Assembly: GCF_052030685.1 (NCBI RefSeq) | Contig: NZ_JBQAJM010000047.1 | Coordinates: forward strand, 1 to 10,912 | From: Caedibacter sp052030685 | Lineage (GTDB): Bacteria; Pseudomonadota; Gammaproteobacteria; Francisellales; Francisellaceae | Direction of reading: 5' to 3' | DNA length: 10,912 bases | In this document: one piece after another, positions 1-6,121 of the stretch | Layout of the letters: each line of letters begins with the position of its first letter | Numbering within the stretch: position 1 is the first letter of the stretch | Notes under the pieces: generated by a model | The model's database searches: none | What the model saw: the letters and a program-made list of their open reading frames with translations, nothing else | Told to the model about the DNA's origin: nothing | Translations under genes and position numbers: made by a program

Positions 1-67
1 GGTTTGAGGGGCGTTAAATTGCAAAAAAAGTTTGATTTGAATACTTAATAATCAAAAATTTACCAAC

Positions 68-1288
68 TTGGGTATAGGTGCTTGCATCGTACTAGTTATT
101 CAAAGCACGCTGATGATTAAACATCTTTATAAGGATGTTATTGATCAGAAGCATCATTATCGGGTCATCAAAGACTTGATTGATATTCGTGATGCTATGG
201 CAAAATTAGATGTTAACGAGCTTGAGTTAGCTGTTCAAACCTATGAACAGATCACTCGGCATTCGGTATCTATTGCAGTACATTCACATACTAGTGATCA
301 TCTGGAACTACATACTTATAATCAGATGATCGAATATTTCAAAACACATAAACAACTATCCTTTGATCAATATTACCCAAATGCTGATAAGTGGGTAGTA
401 TTTAGATTCAAACCACATAACCCCTGGACTGATCCGGTGGTTATCATTGCCATTATATTGCGTTTTATTTTTATGTTTATGATCATTTATTTAATTATCT
501 ATAGTGGTTTAAAGCTATTTAGACAGTCTATTCATGAACTTGGCAATGGCAATAGCAATCAATCATATGAACAAACCGTATTAAAAGGTAAGGTTTACCT
601 TGGCAATGGCAATAGCAATCAATCATTCCTTGGTAAAACAAAACGTGTCTTAGAACAAAAAGTTAAGGATCTCATTGCTGAGCGAACAATGATTTTAGCG
701 ACACTTTTTCATGATATCAAAACACCGCTTGGACGTGCCAAAGTACGCTTACAAACAAAGTATGAACTTGATCAAGTTCCGTCTGATTTAGATGAAATTG
801 ATGAGCTTATTAAAGCTACAGTGAGCTATTATCAAGAAAGTACACAGGATACGAGCTTTAAGATCAATACCATTTTTGCCAAACTTAAACAGCAACACCC
901 TGATAAAATCAGCATTAATACGACACAAGATTATATTGTGCACGGCAATGAAACGCTGCTCTATCGAGCCTTTAGTAACATTACCAATAACGCGATTAAA
1001 TATGCCAAACATTGCACTATTGACTGTGATTTGGAGCAAAATAAGTTAATCATACATTTTCAAGATACAGGTCCTGGTGTTTCTAAGGATAAAATCGATA
1101 AGCTTTTTCTAGCCCACCATAAAAACTTGCATAGTGAGCAAAACAGTAAAGGACATGGCCTAGGTCTTGCCATTTGCAAAAAAATTATTGAACTGCACAA
1201 AGGAGAAATATCAGCAAGTTCTAATGAGCAAGGCTTATGTATTACAGTGAAATTAACTGCCACTGAAGAAAATACTTCACCTTTATAA
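68..1288 (+). CDS. Membrane sensor histidine kinase, probable 5' frameshift
   Basis: Inner-membrane sensor kinase that autophosphorylates on histidine and passes phosphate to a response regulator. Counting from the TTG at 68, there is a first hydrophobic segment at about residues 2-17, a roughly 105-residue periplasmic loop, a second membrane segment at about 123-148, a short linker, the H-box with His215 (FHDIKTPLGR), the N-box around Asn304 and Asn308, the G1 box DTGPG (333-337) and the G2 box GHGLGLA (362-368). The catalytic core is therefore complete. The linker sits where a HAMP domain is usual, but it contains a direct repeat and is not a clear HAMP. The TTG at 68 has no Shine-Dalgarno and leaves the first membrane segment without a cytoplasmic lead. 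A better start, TTG at 19 behind GAGGGG, lies in another frame. The true gene therefore probably starts at 19 with a frameshift near 41-48. The partner regulator is not visible upstream. Confidence 0.88.
   Translation: MGIGACIVLVIQSTLMIKHLYKDVIDQKHHYRVIKDLIDIRDAMAKLDVNELELAVQTYEQITRHSVSIAVHSHTSDHLELHTYNQMIEYFKTHKQLSFDQYYPNADKWVVFRFKPHNPWTDPVVIIAIILRFIFMFMIIYLIIYSGLKLFRQSIHELGNGNSNQSYEQTVLKGKVYLGNGNSNQSFLGKTKRVLEQKVKDLIAERTMILATLFHDIKTPLGRAKVRLQTKYELDQVPSDLDEIDELIKATVSYYQESTQDTSFKINTIFAKLKQQHPDKISINTTQDYIVHGNETLLYRAFSNITNNAIKYAKHCTIDCDLEQNKLIIHFQDTGPGVSKDKIDKLFLAHHKNLHSEQNSKGHGLGLAICKKIIELHKGEISASSNEQGLCITVKLTATEENTSPL
539..626 (+). repeat. In-frame 28-bp direct repeat (539-566 and 599-626)
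   Basis: The same 28 bases (cttggcaatggcaatagcaa plus 8 more) occur at 539-566 and 599-626, exactly 60 bases apart, inside the kinase gene. Both copies encode LGNGNSNQS (residues 158-166 and 178-186). The period is 20 codons, so the frame is kept. The sequence between the copies is unique, so this is a duplicated segment or in-frame insertion in the linker between the second membrane helix and the H-box. Confidence 0.95.
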
Positions 1289-1304
1289 AACACATTAGTT
1301 AGTA

Positions 1305-1358
1305 CCTCCCCCTTGTGTGAGAGGTCGTACAACTTAGGTTGCACGGATGGGGGGGAGC
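1305..1358 (+). terminator. GC-rich stem-loop downstream of the kinase gene
   Basis: CTCCCCC at 1306-1312 can pair with GGGGGAG at 1351-1357. The 38-base interior can form a second, imperfect hairpin (gtacaac/gttgcac around a ttag loop). The structure lies 18 bases after the kinase stop codon and is strikingly GC-rich for this window. No U-tract follows (gcgttaaaac), so it is not a textbook intrinsic terminator. It could instead be an interspersed palindromic repeat. Confidence 0.45.
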
Positions 1359-1395
1359 GTTAAAACACAACTTATTCTTGATTCATTACAAAAAC

Positions 1396-1411
1396 GTTAA
1401 TCGTTATTAAC
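1396..1411. promoter_or_regulatory. Palindrome GTTAA-N6-TTAAC upstream of the GST gene
   Basis: A perfect 5+5 inverted repeat, gttaatcgttattaac, lies 81 bases before the GST start and just upstream of its likely promoter. The same arms and spacer length occur at 9758-9773, upstream of the curli-type block. Reading through the GTTAA occurrences in the window shows no third match. The symmetry suggests a dimeric regulator's operator, but the protein is unknown. Confidence 0.4.
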
Positions 1412-1421
1412 CATAACAGCA

Positions 1422-1451
1422 TTGGCATCTTGCTTTGTTAATACCATATTT
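1422..1451 (+). promoter_or_regulatory. Candidate sigma-70 promoter for the GST gene
   Basis: TTGGCA at 1422-1427 is a good -35 match. An 18-base spacer leads to ATATTT at 1446-1451, a weak -10. This would give a 5' leader of about 30-35 bases before the ATG at 1492. The AT-rich context offers other weak hexamers, so the assignment is tentative. Confidence 0.3.
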
Positions 1452-1491
1452 ATGGCTTAAGCAAAACCAAATTAATTTTAAGGACAAACTA

Positions 1492-2151
1492 ATGAATATT
1501 ATCTACGGCACTCAATTATCTCCCTTTGTTAAGAAAGTAATTGCCACATGCGAAATCAAGCAAATCCAATATAATATTGAACCAGTTATTCCTATCAATC
1601 AAACAAAAGAATTTATGAGCATTAGTCACCTTGGGAAAATTCCTGCTTTCAAGGATGATCAGATATCACTATATGACTCCTCAGTTATTTGTGATTATTT
1701 AGATAGAAAATATCCGCAAAACAGCATCTATCCTAGCGATTTGTATGAACGTACGCTAACGCTGCAATTTGAAGAGTATGCTGACACGCGGTTAGCTGAA
1801 CATTTAGGCAAAGGGTTAGTTTATGAGAAGATTATAAAGCCAAAATTTCTAAATCAAGCAGCTGATGAGCATATTATTTATAATACTATCAGCAATGAGC
1901 TGCCCACAGAACTTCTATATCTTGAAAGCAATATTAAAGACAATTTTTTGATTAACAATCAAATTACCATTGCCGATATTGCCATAGCTGCTTTGTTTTT
2001 AAATGCAACTTATGCAGAGTTTCGTGTAGATCAGAATAAATTTCCAAAACTGGCAAACATGCTCTCCAGCATCTGGTCTACACGATATTTCCAAACACTG
2101 ATAAAAGCAGACCAGCAAAGTTTAGGTTTAGATTTGATAGAAACTAACTAA
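1492..2151 (+). CDS. Glutathione S-transferase family protein
   Basis: Cytosolic glutathione S-transferase-like protein of 219 residues, a normal length for the family. The N-terminal thioredoxin fold has the candidate catalytic serine in LSPFVKK (Ser10), the cis-proline motif GKIPAF (Pro51) and the glutathione-contacting pair YDSS (Asp62-Ser63), followed by the linker KYPQNSIYP. The all-helical C-terminal domain carries the N-capping box TIAD (159-162). The start was set at the ATG at 1492 because TAAGGA at 1479-1484 sits seven bases upstream; the TTG at 1435 would add 19 residues without a ribosome site. SspA-type stringent starvation proteins share this fold and cannot be excluded, so no specific substrate is claimed. 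The gene stands alone on the + strand between the kinase and a terminator. A shared palindrome lies upstream. Confidence 0.9.
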   Translation: MNIIYGTQLSPFVKKVIATCEIKQIQYNIEPVIPINQTKEFMSISHLGKIPAFKDDQISLYDSSVICDYLDRKYPQNSIYPSDLYERTLTLQFEEYADTRLAEHLGKGLVYEKIIKPKFLNQAADEHIIYNTISNELPTELLYLESNIKDNFLINNQITIADIAIAALFLNATYAEFRVDQNKFPKLANMLSSIWSTRYFQTLIKADQQSLGLDLIETN

Positions 2152-2157
2152 ATAATT

Positions 2158-2180
2158 ATGCCCTTAGTAGCGAAGGGCAT
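2158..2180. terminator. Hairpin terminator between converging genes
   Basis: Perfect 8-bp stem ATGCCCTT/AAGGGCAT with a 7-base loop (agtagcg). It lies 6 bases after the GST stop and 28 bases beyond the end of the curlin-like gene on the other strand. Short A/T runs flank it on both sides rather than a long U-tract. Its position between convergent genes fits a bidirectional terminator. Confidence 0.7.
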
Positions 2181-2208
2181 TTATAGCGTTTGTTAGGTTT
2201 GCTTATAA

Positions 2209-3936
2209 TTAATAATGGTTAAATGCCATCACATTACCATCACCAATCAGTTGAGTGGTGCTTACATAGTTGTCACGCGTTGAAATGGTAGTAACTTCAT
2301 TAAAATTACCAACAATATTATAATTAATATCGTTCATATTAGCCGCGATTTGATAATCAAATACATTGGAATCACCTTGCGCTTGAAGACGCATGATATT
2401 AGTATCACCAACGACTTCTGATAGGATCATATTAGAGTCACCAATAGCATAAAAAGCCAAGTTATTTGAATCTCCTTCAATTAACATACTTAGCTCATTC
2501 AAACCACCTCTGGCTTGAGCGATTAAGCGGTTAGTATCTCCTGTGATATCCATATCACTTGTATTGCCATTACCTAATGCATAGTAATTAAGATCATTGC
2601 TATTACCCGCAATCATACCATCAAAGCTATTTTCATTACCCAACAATTGAGCCGTGTTTCTATTTAAATTACCCGTCACATCCGATAACATTAAATTTGA
2701 ATCACCTAAAGCGTAAGCGTTTAAGTTATTTCTTTCGCCTTCGACTAAATTAGTTAGGTCATTCATGTCACCTCTTGCTTGTATATAGCTTGTATTGATC
2801 GCTCCTTGAACTTCGGATAATAATTTGTTTGAATCACCCAAAGCATATGAAATAAGATTATTTTGCTCTCCTGTTGCCACGTTATCTATTTCATTTAAAT
2901 TGCCTGCTGCTTGTGCAATCGCACGGCTTTGATCACCAGTAGCGGTAATAGCTAAATCATTTTCATCACCTACGGCATAAGATAATAACGTATTTCTGGA
3001 ACCTTCGACAAAGTTGTTACTTATGTTTCGATCTCCTCTTAATTGCAGATTAACATTGTTAATATCACCTGTTATCTCTAGATTTGCCTGACTTAAGTCA
3101 CCTAAAACATAGGAGTTAAGATAGCTTCTATCTCCTACAAATAATGTCATCAAGCTATTTTCATCACCCATTACTCTGTTGTACACTCGACTGATATCAC
3201 CCGATATATCAAAATTTTCAACATTCAGGTCACCAAAGGTTTGGCTTCTTACAAAACCATTATTGCCGACGACTGTGGATTGATGATCATTCATATTACC
3301 ACGAGATTCTGTGTAGATATAATTAAAGTCACCTTCCGATGCAATATCCGCTGTATTACTGTCACCTACTTGCCTTAAAAAGAAAAGGTTACGCTCACCA
3401 CTGCTACGATAACGTAAGCTGTTTTCCTCAGCCACCGCATTTTGGTAAACATCAACGAATGCAGCATCTCCCACCGTTGTCACAACACTTTTATTTCCTG
3501 TCGAAGATGCTGATATTTGATTAATTCTAGCTATTGTATTATTTCCATTTGCGTGCAATAGCGACAGATTCTCCGAACCGCTTTGTGTTAACGACAGCTG
3601 CATATTATCACTGTCTAAAATGCTAACACCAATATTGGGTGCAGATGGTTCCTCATTTGTTTGCCTTAATACTATTTGACCTTCATCACCAGTTATTTGA
3701 CTGACTAAAATATTACTACCTGTTTGATTTACCTCCGTATTTACATTGGTTGTATTTGCTGTCATCGCTTGCAAACTGCCATTAAGTGGTAATGTAATGT
3801 CAGGTTGCAAAGCTTCAACTGCTGTTTTCGCAGTATTATGGATTGTTGTAAAGTCTTCTGAAACGGATGCATTCACATTGAGAACGAAAAGAGACATCCC
3901 GACTAGACAAGCCATTTTATTTGTCATACTATTCAT
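2209..3936 (-). CDS. Giant curlin-like secreted repeat protein, 36 x 11 residues
   Basis: Predicted secreted fibre subunit of 575 residues, downstream of csgF and csgG. The ATG at 3936 is chosen because AGGAGT (3942-3947) lies five bases upstream. Residues 1-23 form a signal peptide ending VNA|S. Residues about 24-170 are irregular but contain curlin-like stretches, including QSGSENLSLLH at 118-128, close to the curlin consensus QxGxxNxAxxxQ. From residue 180 to the last residue there are exactly 36 contiguous 11-residue units. Position 1 is Gly in 34 of 36, position 2 Asp/Asn in 30, and position 4 Asn in 30 with Ser in four more. E. coli CsgA is about 150 residues with five repeats of about 22. 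By family knowledge such repeats form a beta-solenoid amyloid; one 11-mer per strand is an inference. No cysteine occurs after the signal peptide. Export through the neighbouring CsgG pore is inferred from context. Confidence 0.78.
   Translation of the reverse strand: MNSMTNKMACLVGMSLFVLNVNASVSEDFTTIHNTAKTAVEALQPDITLPLNGSLQAMTANTTNVNTEVNQTGSNILVSQITGDEGQIVLRQTNEEPSAPNIGVSILDSDNMQLSLTQSGSENLSLLHANGNNTIARINQISASSTGNKSVVTTVGDAAFVDVYQNAVAEENSLRYRSSGERNLFFLRQVGDSNTADIASEGDFNYIYTESRGNMNDHQSTVVGNNGFVRSQTFGDLNVENFDISGDISRVYNRVMGDENSLMTLFVGDRSYLNSYVLGDLSQANLEITGDINNVNLQLRGDRNISNNFVEGSRNTLLSYAVGDENDLAITATGDQSRAIAQAAGNLNEIDNVATGEQNNLISYALGDSNKLLSEVQGAINTSYIQARGDMNDLTNLVEGERNNLNAYALGDSNLMLSDVTGNLNRNTAQLLGNENSFDGMIAGNSNDLNYYALGNGNTSDMDITGDTNRLIAQARGGLNELSMLIEGDSNNLAFYAIGDSNMILSEVVGDTNIMRLQAQGDSNVFDYQIAANMNDINYNIVGNFNEVTTISTRDNYVSTTQLIGDGNVMAFNHY
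2212..3399 (-). repeat. 36-unit coding repeat array, 33 bp per unit, 132-bp super-period
   Basis: The array encodes residues 180-575 of the curlin-like protein and ends flush with the stop codon. Every unit is exactly 33 bases, without insertion or deletion. Above the 11-residue period is a four-unit period. One class ends YAL, YAV, YAI or YVL; the next ends EVx, DVx, DIT or similar; the next has Gln at position 9 (LQLR, IQAR, AQAR, LQAQ); the last ends in motifs such as LVE or LIE. The classes recur in this order from about unit 6 to unit 35. The DNA units are strongly diverged, so the protein pattern is conserved without recent tandem expansion. Confidence 0.95.
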
Positions 3937-3973
3937 AGCTAACTCCTGTTGTGTTTTATCCGACGCCAATCGA

Positions 3974-3979
3974 AGTATA
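3974..3979 (-). promoter_or_regulatory. Possible -10 element before the curlin-like gene
   Basis: On the minus strand TATACT lies in the 71-base gap between the csgG stop and the curlin-like start, about 38 bases before the ATG. No good -35 hexamer sits 16-18 bases upstream, so this is only a candidate for an internal promoter boosting the subunit gene over the secretion genes. Confidence 0.25.
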
Positions 3980-4007
3980 GAACAAACAATGGGAGTTACT
4001 TCATTTC

Positions 4008-4748
4008 TTAAGAAAAAAGTCCATTTTTTTTGCCATCGGTTATTAATTGAGTAATAATATCCTCCAAAATTTCATTTAATACGATGATTTTTGGTTCATT
4101 ACGCGTAAAGCCAGCTTCTGCTTCTAGTAATTTTTTAAAACTTACAAATTGAAAAATACCAAAGTTCAAACCATATGATAGTATTTTCTTTGTATCAATG
4201 ACCGAGATCACTACCTCTCCCGAATCAATATCTATCACTCTTAAACTTACGGTCATATGATCTATCTGATATTCTGTAGAGCCTCCAATACCAAAATACT
4301 TGGCCCCTGCGCCCCCTGTCGTAATATTGGATTCATAATCGATAATCCCACCTGTTAGAGCGTATCTTGCATAATTCAGTTTGGGGATGGTTTTATCATC
4401 TCCCAATTCATTAAGTTTGCGCTCAGTTAAAATAGAATTTAAAATCTTTCGCTCGAGTACATTAAACCAACCGCTGCCAACCAGCTTGGCAATAAGCACA
4501 GACTCAGGGTCTTGCGTCACCACTTTAGAATATGTATTAGTTCCATAGTCTGTCGTCTCATATTTCCCCGTTTGATCCTCAAACTTATACACAGCGATAT
4601 TAATTTTCTGTTTTGGTTTTTGCGTAATATACTCTCTGGCATAAAGGTTATGACCAATCAAAGACTTCGAATAAAACTCAACATCATGATTAGTCATTGC
4701 GCAACTGGTTAATAGCAAACAGACCAAACCACTTAAGGGCTTGCACAT
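4008..4748 (-). CDS. csgG: Curli secretion pore lipoprotein CsgG
   Basis: Outer-membrane lipoprotein; in E. coli CsgG forms the nonameric channel that exports curli subunits. The 246-residue protein has lipobox LTSC with Cys16, and the family block YESN, GAGAKYFGIG and STEYQID (about 138-163), then VSLRVIDIDSGE and the LSYGLNFGIFQF and EAGFTRNEP segments. The ATG at 4748 gives a 15-residue signal before the cysteine, the same length as in E. coli CsgG, but its ribosome site is weak. Alternatives are GTG 4760 and GTG 4811, which has AGGA seven bases upstream but would make a 36-residue signal and overlap csgF by 26 bases. The constriction loop aligns Tyr51/Asn55/Phe56 of E. coli with Tyr68/Thr72/Tyr73 here. 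The roughly 25-residue C-terminal tail of the E. coli protein is missing. The gene follows csgF and precedes the presumed cargo. Confidence 0.96.
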   Translation of the reverse strand: MCKPLSGLVCLLLTSCAMTNHDVEFYSKSLIGHNLYAREYITQKPKQKINIAVYKFEDQTGKYETTDYGTNTYSKVVTQDPESVLIAKLVGSGWFNVLERKILNSILTERKLNELGDDKTIPKLNYARYALTGGIIDYESNITTGGAGAKYFGIGGSTEYQIDHMTVSLRVIDIDSGEVVISVIDTKKILSYGLNFGIFQFVSFKKLLEAEAGFTRNEPKIIVLNEILEDIITQLITDGKKNGLFS

Positions 4749-4785
4749 TTTCGTTTTCACACTGAATACAACCCACGTAATATGC

Positions 4786-5196
4786 TTAGATACTATCGAT
4801 AGTGATTTCACTTGAGTTTCCTGTTAGTTTATCGTTAATTTGAATAATAAAGCTATCTCCAAGCTCAATAACCTTTACTTTAAAAGACTCGGTTTCAACA
4901 TTACCTGCAATGAGATTGCCCTCATCATCAGTGACACTCCTTAAAATGGAGGCTGCAATTTGTGATGTAATGATCGAGTCCAATCTTTCTTGAAAACGCT
5001 CAGCCGCCGTTTGTGTTCGCCTAACATTGTTAGAAGAAGGATCTTTGTGATCATTTTGTAAAGTTGCTGATTGCAATAAAAAGGATCCATTATTGGGATG
5101 CCCTCCAAAAGATGGGTTCACCGGCTGATAGACCAAATTACCATACCCAACACCAAACAAACATACCGAAGTCATCAGCTTCACTCGATCAACCAT
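4786..5196 (-). CDS. csgF: Curli assembly factor CsgF
   Basis: In E. coli CsgF binds the CsgG pore at the cell surface, its N-terminus plugging into the channel, and couples secretion to fibre nucleation. This 136-residue protein matches the E. coli length (138). Residues 27-34 read NPSFGGHP, followed by NNGSFLL, against NPNFGGNPNNGAFLL in E. coli, the segment that inserts into CsgG. QNDHKDPS and a C-terminal beta region ending LTGNSSEITI complete the match. The signal peptide is short, with cleavage probably after Gly19 to give an N-terminus NLVYQ; a cut one residue earlier would match the E. coli mature start better but leave Tyr at -1. The start is supported by AGGGAG seven to eight bases upstream. 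The gene sits 27 bases after the MipA/OmpV gene and immediately before csgG. Confidence 0.95.
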   Translation of the reverse strand: MVDRVKLMTSVCLFGVGYGNLVYQPVNPSFGGHPNNGSFLLQSATLQNDHKDPSSNNVRRTQTAAERFQERLDSIITSQIAASILRSVTDDEGNLIAGNVETESFKVKVIELGDSFIIQINDKLTGNSSEITIDSI

Positions 5197-5223
5197 TTCT
5201 AATCTCCCTATTACACATCTAAA

Positions 5224-6087
5224 TTAAATAAACCGATAGCTCAACACCAAGGATGACGTTAATACATAATACTCACTAATCATCGGGCTGTTAGTCACTT
5301 CCGTAGGTAATATATTTAAACGCGCGTTAAATGCCGCACTCCATTTTTGTTTGAACGTATATTTAAATCCAAAACTTAAAAAAGGAGATAGCGCAGCATC
5401 CGGCGCATACTCAGATAACCCAGACACTAACATTTCCTTGCAACTCACACCATAGTAATAATTTAATAATTGACTGCTGCTGTATTGAACTCCCCCACCA
5501 AAACTCAGCTGAAGCGCATGCTGATTCAGCTGATAGTTCAATAAATTTTTATATCCCAATGTTGACATAAAACCATTTGATTTACCCGTAATATCAAAAT
5601 CAATAGATAAATTCAAGCGTCCATACGGTGTTAGCAATTGTTGCGACATACCCGCCATCACAATATAGTTTCTTTTATCTAATTGTTGCATCCGTGCATT
5701 ACTTGACTTACTTGCTTTATAAACCTCAGGATAAAGAAAACCCTCCAACAAGGTCACCATGCTGCCTTGTTGATAAAGCGCGTAAGAGCCATAAGTCCCC
5801 ACAAAATTAAAGCCACCATCTTGATATTGTATAAATGGAATAGGTAAAATAGTTGGCTCAGTGTTAAGATAAGGGTTAGGCGTCACAATCCCCCCAATCC
5901 CAACACTGAGTACCTCTGAAGTGTATTGTCTGCTTTGCGCAGAAACCTGTGACATCATTTTTTCATTGTCACTATTTTCACCACTTACGCCAACGGTAAT
6001 TAGTAAAAAAAACACCATAATACAGCCAATTAATTTTCCGCTGCTTACTCGGGGCGTACTACAAATATCATCAAAACAATACAACAT
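5224..6087 (-). CDS. MipA/OmpV-family outer-membrane beta-barrel
   Basis: Predicted 287-residue outer-membrane barrel. The N-terminal region has a long leader (Lys18, hydrophobic core about 19-34) consistent with a signal peptide. It is followed by the family-like opening LSVGIGGIVTPNPYLNTEPT (60-79) and ILPIPFIQYQDGGFNFVG, then alternating aromatic/hydrophobic strands to a final LVLSYRFI. Most outer-membrane barrels end on phenylalanine; here one isoleucine follows it. The MipA/OmpV family includes the murein-associated scaffold MipA and the porin-like OmpV, so the molecular role is open. It is not CsgE: it lacks that family's motifs and is more than twice as long. Spacings of 34 bases from the propeller gene and 27 bases to csgF favour co-transcription, so it may serve the curli-type machinery. 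The ATG at 6087 is preceded by GAGAAG, a modest ribosome site. Confidence 0.8.
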   Translation of the reverse strand: MLYCFDDICSTPRVSSGKLIGCIMVFFLLITVGVSGENSDNEKMMSQVSAQSRQYTSEVLSVGIGGIVTPNPYLNTEPTILPIPFIQYQDGGFNFVGTYGSYALYQQGSMVTLLEGFLYPEVYKASKSSNARMQQLDKRNYIVMAGMSQQLLTPYGRLNLSIDFDITGKSNGFMSTLGYKNLLNYQLNQHALQLSFGGGVQYSSSQLLNYYYGVSCKEMLVSGLSEYAPDAALSPFLSFGFKYTFKQKWSAAFNARLNILPTEVTNSPMISEYYVLTSSLVLSYRFI

Positions 6088-6121
6088 AATCTTCTCATTC
6101 TTCCCACATAAAAGAGTCTCA

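Noticed and set aside
539..626. A 28-bp repeat with 32-bp spacing resembling a type I-F CRISPR unit
   Set aside because: Only two copies, both in frame inside an intact kinase coding region, the repeat is not palindromic, and no cas genes are nearby.
1060..1344. Minus-strand reading frame over the kinase 3' end and hairpin
   Set aside because: Antisense to the conserved ATPase motifs of the kinase, with no ribosome site or domain.
2212..3399. RTX or left-handed hexapeptide interpretation of the GD-rich repeat
   Set aside because: RTX repeats are nine residues (GGxGxDxUx) and hexapeptide repeats are six. This array is strictly 11 residues with G-[D/N]-x-N, lies next to csgF/csgG, and has an N-terminal Sec signal instead of a type I C-terminal signal.
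3746..4054. Plus-strand reading frame across the curlin-like 5' end and csgG 3' end
   Set aside because: Antisense to two well-supported genes, no ribosome site, and no recognisable protein features.
4786..4811. csgG starting at GTG 4811 with a 26-base overlap into csgF
   Set aside because: AGGA spacing is good, but it would put the lipid cysteine at residue 37. The ATG at 4748 gives the 15-residue lipoprotein signal seen in E. coli CsgG. Kept as an alternative in the csgG entry.
5224..6087. The gene upstream of csgF as a CsgE equivalent
   Set aside because: At 287 residues with barrel strands and the MipA/OmpV opening it is far longer than CsgE and lacks its motifs. The position is suggestive but the sequence is not.
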